A DNA stretch of 64,000 nt, from contig JACGCM010000679.1 of assembly GCA_014058105.1 (NCBI GenBank), positions 124,001-188,000 of the forward strand, in the 5' to 3' direction. Position numbers and translations under genes: made by a program. Numbering within the stretch: position 1 is the stretch's first letter; the number at the start of each line of letters is the position of its first letter. The stretch comes from Kingdonia uniflora. Its lineage: Eukaryota > Streptophyta > Magnoliopsida > Ranunculales > Circaeasteraceae. The notes under the pieces are model-generated. The model did no database searches. It was not told the DNA's origin and saw only the letters and a program-made list of their open reading frames with translations. Positions 22,694 to 34,086 of the stretch are shown here, in pieces.

Positions 22694-23200
22694 TTGAGTG
22701 GTGTAAATGTAGAGCTGGGTAAATTAAGTTCGAGGAGTACATACTACCAAGCTTCAACGGTGGTCAACAGTTCCTCTTATTCAGGGTCACACACCATTAT
22801 TGATACCTCTCCAAGGCCCACCTCTCAAACAGATACTCATGCTACTCATGGTGGTAATGTTTCAATGACTGAGGTGAAAACCAGTCTAATAGAATAGCCT
22901 TATAATTATGTGTTAAACAATCCTACACCAAGTTTGGTACCTGAGGTGATAACCAGCCCAATGGAAGAACTTTCTAATCCTATATCAAATAATCCTACAC
23001 CATGTCTGGTACCTGTGGTGATAACCAGTCCATGTATTGAACAAAATCCTTGTCGAATGCTAGTATCTTTTCCTCTCGAGGGTACACAGAAGATAATGTT
23101 GCGTCCAAAGATGCCTATAACTCCTCCTACATGTAAGCAATTCCTTCCACATACCATCAAGCACTTCTATTTCAATACAACGAGGGTATCTATGAGATAA
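22694..23200 (+). CDS. Ser/Thr/Pro-rich reading frame with 24-residue repeats
   Basis: One frame runs from about 22694 to 23200 with a single TAG at about 22896. Its start is rich in Ser and Thr (VVNSSSYSGSHTIIDTSPRP). A 72-base, 24-residue unit then repeats nearly three times: TEVKTSL / PEVITSPMEEL / PVVITSPCIEQ, with NNPTPSLV and NNPTPCLV between. It sits 25 bases after the end of PMD gene 2 and before gypsy pol. I do not recognise it. It may be a linker of the gypsy polyprotein or the 3' end of the PMD unit. Confidence 0.4.
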
Positions 23201-23205
23201 ATGGA

Positions 23206-25470
23206 AGTCAAAAGTTCGCTCGGGCTTGTCAAAACACAGTATCTACCATTCTCGACACATTTGAGAAATTTTTTTTGTAGTAATTATAGAACGCTGGTCA
23301 CATTGAAGATCAACCTTCAATAGTCGAGCCTATAGAATATATTAAGATCGATGGGCGTAGCAGAGAAATATACATTGGTATCAGGCTTGTCCAACAGGAG
23401 AAAGAAGCTCTAATCAATTTCCTTCAAACCAATCGAGACGTATTCACTTGGACTTTCCAAGAAATGCCAGAAGTTGACCCAACAAAGGCCTGTCACAAAT
23501 TAAGAATCAAAGATAAAGCTACAGCATTCAAAGAGAAGTAGAGGAGGCTCACTCTCACCTTATCTTCGAGATGAGGTTAATAGTGAAATTGATAAATTGA
23601 TCGACGCTAGTTTCATTCAAGAAGCCGAATACCCAGACTGGATTTCAAACATAGTAGCAGTTTTAAAGAAGAATGGGAAAGTTAGGGTTTATATAGATTT
23701 TACGGATTTAAATAGGCACGCGCCAAATGACAGTTTATCTCTTCCCATAATTAACCAAATTTTAGATTCTACAACAAAACATGAACTTCTATTTATGACG
23801 GACGCACCTCAGGATACAACAAAATACCTCTCCTAGATGAAGACCAAGAAAAGACCACCTTCATCACCAAAAGAGACCTCTATTGTTACAAAGTCATGCC
23901 ATTTGGCCTCAAAAATGTTAGAGCAACCTAAGAAAGGCTAGTAACAAGCATGTTCAAGGGACACTTGGGAAAAACCATCGAAGTTTACATTGATGATATG
24001 CTCTGCAAAAGTTACACATATTAATACATCTTTTAACATATTACAGTTATACAGAATGAAACCCAATCTTGATAAATGTCAATTTGGGGTACACTCTGGT
24101 CAATTTCTGGGATACCTCATCAGTAAGAAGGGAATCAAAGCTGATCCCTATCTAATTTATGTTCTGATTCTCATGCCATCTCCAAAAATAAATAAAGATG
24201 TACAAAAGCTTGCTAGAAAGATTATAGCTATCAACCGATTCGTTTCCAACTCAGATCGATGTCGATGGTTGTTCATGTCACTTCGTGGATCCACCAGAAG
24301 AGGCAAATGATGACAGAATGAGGAGATTGATTGGATAAAAGAATGTTTTGCAACTTTCCAAGAACTTAAATAGTATCTGGGTTAATCCCTAGTAATGAGC
24401 ACTCCGATCAAAAATGAGGAATTGCTAGTCTATCTCACAATTACAGAAAACTCTCTAAGCTTGGTCCTCATACGGTTTGAAGGAAAAATTAAGAAGCCAG
24501 TGTAATTCATTAGTAAAACCCTTACATCGGCAGAAACAAGATATTCTAAAATAGTGCGACTCCTCATAGTACTCGTTTATACTTCCTAAAATTTTAAACA
24601 CTATTTTCAAGCTCATTCATTCAAAGTCATGACCAACTATCCTCTTCGAGAAGTTCTATCTAAAAAAGAGAAATTACAAAGAGTGTAACAATGGTCATTC
24701 AGTTTGGGGGAGTACGAGCTCAAATTTGAACAAAGAACCTCAGTAAAAGGGTAAGCAATGGCTGACTTTTTAGTAGACTTCCTAGTAGAAGATCCAGATT
24801 GGGAAGAACATAATCCTGATATAACTGAAGAAGACGACATTGATCACCCTTCAAAATCTTTTGAAGAACGAGTATAATGGATTACACAAAAGGATGGAGG
24901 CTTTTTACAAATGGATCAGTAGGATCTGCTAGGTCAGGTATAGGAATTGTGCTGATAACACCTTCTAATGACAAAATCGAGAAGTCTATATAGCTAAAAT
25001 TTGAAGGCTCAAACAATATAACAGAGTACGAAGCATTAATTCATGGCCTGGATTTGGCATTTGAAATCGGCATTCCCGAACTATCAGTATATATTGAATC
25101 TTTATTGATAGTACATCACTACTTCGAACAATACAAGAAGAATGACAAGATGGTCAACTATGCGGCACTCGTCGCTGACATAATTAGCTTACTTAGTTGG
25201 GGCCTTAGGTACAGAGGCAAGATACTTGTAGATTGAAGTAATATCAACCCCTAACATTGATCGTACTTTGATATGCATAATCAATACTGGGGGCGATAAA
25301 GAGGAGGAAGATGATTGGAGGAAGCTTTTCCTCAAATATATCAGCCTGAAAAATTAATGTAATGGGTTACTTCTAGAAGATCCAAAAGAACGCAAACAAC
25401 TAATTAAAAACTCCAAATGGTATACAGTATAGAAAGGAGATCTATATCTCACAACATGAACAATTGGTAC
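23206..25470 (+). pseudogene. Tat-like Ty3/gypsy pol relic (RT and RNase H)
   Basis: Before RT I read IDGRSREIYIGIRLVQQEKE and NRDVFTWTFQEMPEVDPTKA. RT follows: DASFIQEAEYPDWISNIVAV, KNGKVRVYIDFTDLNRHAP and the intact catalytic motif in EVYIDDMLCKS (about 23975-24010), then LDKCQFGVHSGQFLGYLISK. The second RNase H domain (about 24880-25240) has LFTNGSVGSARSGIG, with Asn for the first catalytic Asp, and TEYEALIHGLDLAFEIGIPE. This style of RNase H is typical of the Tat lineage. Integrase, LTRs and gag are absent. Several stops and frameshifts occur. Similarity ends at about 25470, after a segment resembling DWRKLFLKYI. Confidence 0.8.
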
Positions 25471-26929
25471 TCAACAGCTAAAAAAAAAACAATCTTATTT
25501 TTTACTCTAAGTTTCTACTGTTTGATACAACACTTTATATTATACAAGCACAAGTATCATTTGAAGATTTGAAACACTTCCAGTTCGAGAAAAATCTTTT
25601 CATTATCTCAAAAAAAAAAAAATAAAAAAATAGGAGAAGTACAAAATACAAAAAAGAATATATTTTATACTAATTACAGACATGACAAACGCAAGGCATC
25701 TTTGGATGAATGCCAGCCACCTTGTCCTCCGTCAAGATAGCCTACTCTACTAGAAGATAAAGCCTGTTCTTGCACCGCTGCCCTGTTATCACCATGTAAT
25801 GAAAACGGACCATCTGGTAATTGTCCTTATCAGTCTCCTCTACCTCTCGTACATTTTACCTTGGTAGGTAGGACAGATGGGGATGGAAGTAGGAATGCTA
25901 AGGAACTGGGTCCCAAAGTAGCAAAATTAGAGCTCCTGTACTTTTAAAAGAACTCTTGCTTCATATGCTTGACGTTTAGTGGTTACCATCGTCAATTACA
26001 AAAGACACTGCGAATAAAGACAAGACAAGAGTACTTGGAGTAGAATAACCATTAATAAAGCAGTAACAGTACTTATAGTAGGGATTACATTCAATGCTTA
26101 GGAGGAATTCTAATGAATGCAACATTAAAAGAAATACTTTCTAGGAAACCCAATAGCCAACTGCAACAGTCCCATTATTATAAAAATTTAGTCCCTAACA
26201 GTGCGTTGCAATTGTGAGATACAAAAATCCACATCAGGAAATCCATTATTCCATTTGTTAGACAAACCTATTCACATTCCAAATACCAAGCTCGATTATG
26301 AACTTCTCAACTAAAGATACCAGTGTCTTTAGTTAAAAAGGAGCAATTGCAAGGACCTATCCCTCGAGCTAGGGTAACAATGAACTAGTACTATGCCAGA
26401 CTCACACAACATACACGTGACATACACCCTGTCAGCAATAACACCTGGACCACAAACTAAAGAATAACGTGCCTTAAGAACTACAGGTAAAACTGAATTA
26501 GTCAAGGACACCTGTCTCCCAGGAACTAGTAGTTATAGTAATAACCACCACTCTACCCCTATTTTAAGAGAACGTGTTAACACACATAAATGAACTGAGA
26601 ACAAGGTCTATAAAAAGAATAAGAAATAGAGGAGAAGTGACCAAGTTTTTTTGGCTCAAGAGATCATAAATTATATTCAAGCTACATCAATATCAAGTAA
26701 TAAAGTCAATTTTCACTAAATCCTCAAACAGATGTCATGGTTTTTACCTATTCAGAGGTTTGCACACTAAATACTAGTATTAATTGATATTATTTATTAT
26801 TGTAGTTGTGTCATAGGTACATTAGGTGTAAGGGGTCATTCAAGCTAAGAAATTAGGTAATTACAGGATTCTTAACCAATATTGTGAAAGATGAGTTCGA
26901 CAATATCTTCCTTGTAGACAAAAGTGTGT
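25471..26929. other. No recognised gene; small hairpin
   Basis: I find no protein similarity or LTR pair. An A-rich stretch lies near 25609-25631. A hairpin has arms AACTAAAGATAC (26309-26320) and GTGTCTTTAGTT (26323-26334), with one mismatch and a 2-base loop. Confidence 0.4.
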
Positions 26930-29175
26930 GCAATATTACTAGAAAGGGAAACACTAAGTTAAAGTTGCCTTTGAGGGCGATGTTGATTCTGAAGATTGTG
27001 TGACTTGTACCCAAATTAGGGTGTAACCTTATCTCAGTTAGCCAATGGGCGAATAATGGTGATATGTAAGCACCTTTAGTGATAATTTATGGAATGTCAC
27101 AAAGGGAGCTATGATAGTAGCTCGAGTCTTAAAGCAAGAAATGTTGTATACAACACAAGGCATAATTTTTACTATTTGTATGACCACTTTGGGGATTGAT
27201 ACAAGTACTTGGCACAAATGGCCCGGTCACATGACTGAGAAAGGGATGAAGATGATGGTTAGTAAGGGAAAGCTAGAGGGTCTTAATGAGGTTGATCTTA
27301 AGTTTTGTGAAGAGTGTATTCTCACAAAGTAGAAGAAGGTTAGTTTCAAAATAATTGGAAGGTCAAGAAAATCTAAAAAAATGGATCTTATTCATACAGA
27401 TGCTTTGGGGCCAACCATGGTGTATTCTCTTAGCGGTTCACATTATTATATTACTTTTATCGATGACGCTACTCGTAAACTGTGGGTCTACTTTACGAAG
27501 AACAAATTAGATGTTCTTGATAAGTTTAAAAAGTGAAAGACTCTAGTTGAAACTAAAACTGGCTTAAAACTAAAGTGTCTTAGGTCGAATAATGGGGGTG
27601 AGTACTGTAGTGATGAGCTTGAAAATTCTTACACATCAAATAGGATTAGGCGACAGAAGACTATTCCCGGAACACCACAACAAAATGGTGTTGTAGAACG
27701 GATGAACCGTACTTTAAACGAGAGAGCGAGGAGTATGTGACTCAACGCTAGATTGTCAATTTTTTTTTGGGTGAATACAGTTAGAATGGCGGTATACTTG
27801 ATAAACAGAGGGCCTTCAACAATTTTGAACTTTGGATTGCTTGAAAACATGGACCAGTAAAGAGGTAAACCTTTCACACTTTTATATTCTAGGTTGTACT
27901 TCATATGTCTTTAGTACTTCAGATACAAGGACCAAGTTGGATACAAAGTCAATGAAGTATATATTTATTGGATATGGTGGTGATGAGTTTGGGTACCAAT
28001 TTTAGAATGCGAGGAATCGAAAAGTCACCCGGAGCCATAATGTTACATTTAATGAGATAGTTTAGTATAAAGACTTCAAAGAACTTGTAGAAAGGAATCG
28101 AAGTAAAGCAGCAAAAAGTGTTGACATTAAATTTCAACCCTCTCGAGAGGTTGGTGAAGAAGTCGTGATTTAGTCCGATGCACCAGATCAAGGTGAGAAA
28201 CCTAATGACCTTGGCATTTCAATAACACTTCGAAAGGAGCCGAGAAGCACGTGAACTCCAGTTAGGTACGTGAACTCCCTATATTGCTTGTTACTTACAG
28301 ATGGTGGTGAACTGGAAAGTTATAAGGAAGCTTTAGATATGGAAACCAAGAGGAAGTGGGAGCTTGTTATAGATGATGAGATACAGTCATTGTCAGTAAA
28401 TCGAACTTGGGACTTAGTTCAGTTGCCAAAAGGAAAGAAAACATTGCACAACAAGTGGGTACACAGACTAAAGCAGGAATATGATGGTTTAAGGAGATTC
28501 AAGACTAGACTTGTGGTAAAAGGCTTTCAGCAAAAAAAAGGCGTTAGTTTTGGTGAGATTTTTGCTCCTATTGTGAAGATGTCCACTATTTAGGCTATGA
28601 TGAATATAGTTGCAGTTGAAGATTTGCGTCTTGAGCAGCTTGATGTCAAGATAGTATTTCTTTATGGTAACTTTGATGAAGAAATCTATATGAAATAGCC
28701 AGAAGGGTATACAGTTAAAGGAACAAAAGATCTAGTATGAAGGCTTACGAATAGCTTATATGGTTTAAAACAAGCACCGAGGTAGTGGTATTTGAAGTTC
28801 GATCAGGTCATGTACATAAATAGTTTTTTAAAATACAATGCGGATCACTGTTGTTTTTTATAAAATATAGGAAACTCATATATTATTCTACTTTTATATG
28901 TAAATAATATGTTGGTAGCAAGTACCGACATGGGAGAGATTGTCAAGTTGAAGGAACAACTGTTCTAGGTGTTTTCTATTAAGGACTTGGATGTTATAAA
29001 ATAAGTACTTGGTATGCGTATTACACGGGACATAAAGCAACGAGAATTAAAGTTATCTCAAGCTGAGTACATCGGTAAAGTACTTAAACAGTTTAATATG
29101 GATGGTTCTACGGTCGTTAGTACAACATTGGGAGATCATTTTAAATTGTCAAAACAGTATTAGCTGAAGACACAG
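26930..29175 (+). pseudogene. Copia-3 pol, part 1 (protease end, integrase, RT)
   Basis: The plus strand gives a protease tail (TGRGNTKLKLPLRAMLI), a pre-integrase domain (VTKGAMIVARVLKQEMLYTT, WHKWPGHMTEKGMK), and integrase with HTDALGP, HYYITFIDDATRKLWVYF and the Glu in QQNGVVERMNRT. The second Asp is lost (RSNNGGEY). RT has WVHRLKQEYDGLRRFKTRLV, LEQLDVKIVFLYG and SLYGLKQAPR; the catalytic YVDD reads YVNN (about 28900-28912). It ends LSQAEYIGKVLKQFNMDGS then HFKLSKQ at about 29155. The following RNase H is found 12 kb away at 41541, so Copia-3 is split. Gag and the 5' LTR are missing. It belongs to the same family as Copia-2. Confidence 0.82.
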
Positions 29176-31447
29176 AATACTGGAAGAAAAACCACCTTTA
29201 GGGATAGTTAAAAAGTGCCCCAAAAGGCTACTATTCTGTCCCTATAGCTATTAGGGACAACAAAGTATTGTCCTTATAGTATGGCATCATAAATACATTA
29301 AGGACAGACACATCTGTTTTTAATACTATTAAGAACAGCTTTAGAGATGACAAAAATCTATCTCTAAAGATCTTTGTTTTTTAATTCCTTTGTGGATGGA
29401 GTGCAATCGTTCATAATACATAATATTTGAGATGAATTTGTTTTCCTTTAAAAGTATGGCGCCAAATTTTTCCGCTGGCACCAATATTATTTAGGACATA
29501 TTATTTTGTCTCTAATACACAACATTTGAGATAGATTTATTTGTTTCTAAAAGTATGGTGCCAAATTTTCCCACCAACACCAATATGAATAGAAATGGAT
29601 TATTCCGTCTCTAATACATAATATTTGTAATATATTATTCTGTCTCTAATACATAACATTTGAGATGGATTTGTTTGTTTCTAAAAGTTCGGCACCGAAA
29701 TTTACCCGCCTGCGAAAATATTAATAGAGATTGAATAAATCGTCCCTAAAGAAGGTAATGTTAAATGTAGTATTTTTGTAATTTAAATTATGCCCTGTTA
29801 GACAATACAAATCATTCATCAACCACAAGTTAATTTAAAAGTAAAAATTATGTATTTACAAGTTTTTACAAACACCAATTCCATCTAAATAAATAATGTC
29901 TCAATTTACGTAAAAGATTAAAAATTATTGATCAATCACAAAAAACAACTTGAGCATTCAAATTAATGATCCTATCTCTATCATACTTAACATGGAATCA
30001 TCGATACACAAACAATATTTCTACGTAGAATCAACACTTGTTTGGATCGCTCCCATAACTGTTAAGAAACTACCTGAAAAAAAAAATCAAATTGTTACAA
30101 CTTTAACCACAACATTCAAAAATAATTGTAGACCAAAAGAAAATAAAATAATCAAGTACACATTATGAAACTAAAAAATATTAGAAATTAAATATCGCCT
30201 CGCATCTATATTAGAGTCCTGCGTAAAAACAAGTCAAATAGGAGAAATCCTACCAAAAATTTAGCATTACTTCTCTTATAAATTAGACATTTCTATTTTG
30301 TACCTACTAGAAAACATATACAATTTATAAACAATTAAGTTGATAACGTAATCTTTTAGTTTGAGAGCGTTTAAGGCCAGTATACACACAATACACTCCC
30401 AATTCCTAAGATTATGAAATCTACACAAATCATGCGACAATTGGATATTAGATTAAGGCCATATCAACTACGAGGCTTGACAGTATATATAAATCTTAGA
30501 TACCACAAACATTAACACCTGATTTAAGTCTAGTTTCATGGCATGAATATAAATATATAGAAGTTGCGACACTATATCACCAAATGCTACTCGGCACATA
30601 GTATGGTAAAATATAAAATATTTGTATACACAAGGAATAAACATACCTGAACGGACTAGGAGACTCTTGGAACCAGTATTTTGTTTGCAAAAAATATTAG
30701 TGCCAATCTACGAAGCAAAAAAAAAAAAAATTCTGTCCAAAGGAAGTTATCCCCAATTTTAATCAGCATTGCTTGATATAAATTAAGTTATAAATAAAAA
30801 TTTAGAAGATAAAAATATGACCTATGCACAATGGATAAAAGAGCAGAAAATGCCACTATATCATATTGGTCTTCAAATGTCATATGTTGGCTAAACTAAT
30901 TTTAGCTCTAAAATACTAACACATAGGGTCAAAAATTCAGAAATCCTACTGACAAATCACTAATGAGAGCATTACAACAACAAAAATAGAAGTTAATTCT
31001 AGTCAATATTTCTTTTCTAAAAAAGAAAAGCATAGCTACCTTGGAATAGTGACCAGCTTTGAGTCCCGGAGTACTAATTATTATTCAGAAAAGGGATGCT
31101 TACAATTTACATCAATCGCTTAACTTCGACTTGGATTATACAATTCACAAATGCCTTTATATTCTCATTTTCTTGCTGGTATCGAGCATCTCTCTCGTCT
31201 GCTTCACATCGTAACTTGGCAAGCTCATCCTTGTAGCTCTGAAATGATGACAATAAGGACCGTGACCTTGCATTTTTGGGATGGACAACTACACCTTTGC
31301 ACAAAGCTCGTCCATGTCCATCTTCTCCAAAAATCGTATCCCTTACTTTAATATTAGTTTCTCGCACTTCCTCTGGTAACTCAAGCAAACGTCGTCGAAT
31401 TATTTCATATAAACCAATATAAGAAAATATGTCATTCATAATTGATA
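29176..31447 (-). mobile_element. CACTA-like (En/Spm) DNA transposon remnant
   Basis: At the Copia-3 break the sequence becomes TACTGGAAGAAAAACC, resembling a worn CACTA terminus. Frequent TTAGGGACA-like subterminal motifs follow, and three imperfect copies of a unit starting ATTTGAGATRRATTT at about 29425, 29524 and 29658. At the other end a minus-strand frame resembles the plant En/Spm transposase family. The right end is not recovered: the Tekay-minus LTR begins at 31448, and no inverted terminus is seen after 41386. The middle, 29760-31106, holds nothing I can name except A/T-rich DNA. Confidence 0.45.
31107..31447 (-). pseudogene. En/Spm (Ptta-type) transposase C-terminal fragment
   Basis: The frame reads LYEIIRRRLLELPEEVRE, then DTIFGEDGHGRALCKGVVVH, then a charged coiled-coil-like end (KDELAKLRCEADERDARYQQ) and stops at 31107. 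The FG-x-D-G-x-G-R-x-x-x-x-G motif followed by a coiled coil is typical of the plant transposase family found with CACTA elements. The open frame continues to 31541 but residues beyond 31447 belong to the gypsy LTR, so the join is accidental. Coding is truncated at its N-terminus by the gypsy insertion. Confidence 0.55.
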
Positions 31448-34039
31448 TGTCAAACCCCAAAATCCAATAATCATAATAATGATTAATACATGGACATCCA
31501 CGGCGTGCAGGTCGGGGAATCCAACCGATTCTCCCCCACAAACGACCGAGCCATAAACAAGTTCTGGCTCAGTCATTTACTATAGCAATATCATCATAGT
31601 AAAAGGATAAAGTGGAAGCAAAAGATATATATGCATCAACTAAAAACGTAAATACAATATCTCGAATATAAAATAACATCCAAAGCTGAGATCATACAGG
31701 CAATACTAATACAAAAACGGATCCGCAGTGGTCAAAACAGGAACCAAAAGTTAAACTCTCAGCCAACCGCAACTACTCAGCCACTGAAAGGGGGGAACAA
31801 AGCGAGGGTGAGCAAAACCACGGCTCACTAATGCCCAACAAGGCTAAACAACATACTAAAGTAATAAGTGCAGAGCAAGAGGAGAGATGAAAGTGATATA
31901 AGATACCAACGGTGAAGTAATGTAAGTGTAGGAAAATAAAGAGACAGGAAAAAGGAATTAAAGTATGCGAAAATGAGATATGAGGAATATACTGTGATGA
32001 TGCAATATGATAAACTGGGATAATCCCATAATTATCCCAAATGCTAGATGATGTGATGTTATGATATGATATGGTATGGTAATGATTCTAAAATTGTCCT
32101 GAAGTGAATATTATGATGTTATGAGACCAAGAACAAGACCCTATAAATCAATATAGTGGGCCGATCAATCGCTAATGCATAGTAACCTTAACGAGATTTC
32201 AGGCGGATATAATGGGTACAATTTTTGTCAAGCTCGACCACGCTCAAGGATTTATCACTTGATCAGAGTGTTCTGGGCTTTGCAACCCACGAAGCCAACG
32301 TCCGAAATTTATTTGCACTAATTTTGAGGACTTTCAACCTCATTGAGGATAAGACGGGGACCAAAGGAAACTGTCTCACATCATCCCACACTCCCGAAGG
32401 GTAATAGGTATGATAGTGTCCAGCCCGAACTTCACCTAAATATTTCAACCCGATGTAGGAATCTTAAAACCTATCGAGGGTCAGCCGATGTAGAGCTTTG
32501 TTATATATCCGATTCTGTTAAGTTAAAACAATATAACAACCCACACTCAAAACAGATCCCAAGGATCAAAACACAATGACCGCCAAACCCGGCCAACACA
32601 CCTAGGATAACCCCCTGCCTCAGAGAAGGGCAAATAATCCTAACCCAAGAGCCACAACCTGACCAGCACACATAGGATAGCCACCTGCCTCAAAGGATGA
32701 TAAGCAATCCTAAAATAGATGCAAACAATGACTAATCAACCAGTCACAACATCCAACAACATTAGTCTCTCCAAGACTGGAACCCATTATTCAAGGCCAA
32801 TGCCACATGCAAGACAACCCTAACACATAACCTCCTAAAAGCCAAGGAGAACATATCCGATATGCTTAATAAGTAAACAACAACATTGAAGACCCCAAAA
32901 ATACAGAAGAATCAATATCGCCCAAAACCAAATCACAAATACCTCAATGCCAAATGCACAACTCTAACTATCACAGGTTCAAATTAGTAAAATAATTTAG
33001 CAATGGAGGGACACTCGCCTGATATAAAGCTTGAATCCCGGCAAAAGCACCAAACAGCACTCCAAGACCTAGTTCCACCCTTCGGCAATCAGAACACCGA
33101 AAACTACGAAATCAGAAAATCACAATAATAATCAAAAAATTAATCAATCAATACAAGAACTCGACAACAACTCAACCCAACAAATCGAAACCAAACCACC
33201 AATCGAGTAAATCAGGAAAACCTAGGGTTAAAGGAAAGAGGGGAAACTTACCAAAATCGGGAATGCTGATGAAGGAAGGAGATGAAGGTGTAATCCTCTC
33301 TCTAGACTCTCTCTCAAGCAACTATCTTCAACACTCTCTCTCTAAGCTCTCTCCAACTCTCTCTCCAAAGAACTGAACCAAAATGAAAATAGAGGAAGAT
33401 AAAATAACATAGGAATACGGTAGTCATTCGAACGAATGCTAGCCAAAAAGGGAAGAAACCCTAGAAACACAACATTTGTTTGAAAGGTCGTTCGAATGAG
33501 GACTTTCCCTTGGGCTAAATTCCAGGAGATATGTCAAGCCGTTCGATTGGTCGTTCGAACGAAAATAGGGTCGTGTGAATGGACACAAAAGTCGTGCGAA
33601 TGGACACAAAAGTTGTTCGAACGACTAGGAGATCTTGGGCCATGTTCCTGGAGATGAGTCGACTCATTCGGACTACTATGAATCTCATTCAAACGATTAC
33701 CGGAAAATCCAAATTCTCCTAGATCCACACGAACACTCAAACACAGAAACAACCCACATTCAAACACCACCACAACACAACAACAACAAAAACAACAACT
33801 CCGCCAACACAACCACGGGTCCTCGAACAAAAAAAACAACCTCCACCGCCTAAAAACCCCCAGAACCACCGTAACCAAGAAAAGGAGTAAAGAAGAACAT
33901 AAAACCCTGATATGAGAAAAAAGATGCGATGCAAGATGCATGATATGAATATGAATACGTGAGGTATGATGTATGAATGATAATAATATTAAATAAATAA
34001 TTAAAGTAAAAAAAAAATAAAAAAATATGGGACACTACA
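31448..34039 (-). repeat. Tekay-minus 3' LTR
   Basis: Partner of 38818-41386. Contains TTCGAA at 33427, 33491, 33554 and 33616. Short ORFs in it are incidental. Confidence 0.88.
33427..33621 (-). promoter_or_regulatory. TTCGAA cluster in the Tekay-minus 3' LTR
   Basis: Four exact hexamers, mostly as TCGTTCGAAYGA, 418-612 bases from the LTR start, with degenerate TCGTGCGAATGG copies between. Confidence 0.55.
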
Positions 34040-34086
34040 TTCTACCCTCCTTAAAGAGAATTTTGCCCCGAAATTCCACTTATACC

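Noticed and set aside
22910..23160. Minus-strand frame over the 72-base repeat
   Set aside because: A shadow of the repeat: both strands are open because the unit length is a multiple of three.
31107..31541. Single open frame of 144 codons on the minus strand
   Set aside because: It crosses the Tekay-minus LTR boundary at 31448. The first 31 residues are LTR DNA; only 31107-31447 is transposase.
33534..34035. Several overlapping open frames in both strands
   Set aside because: They lie in the Tekay-minus LTR, encode low-complexity sequence, and have counterparts in the other LTR with different lengths.
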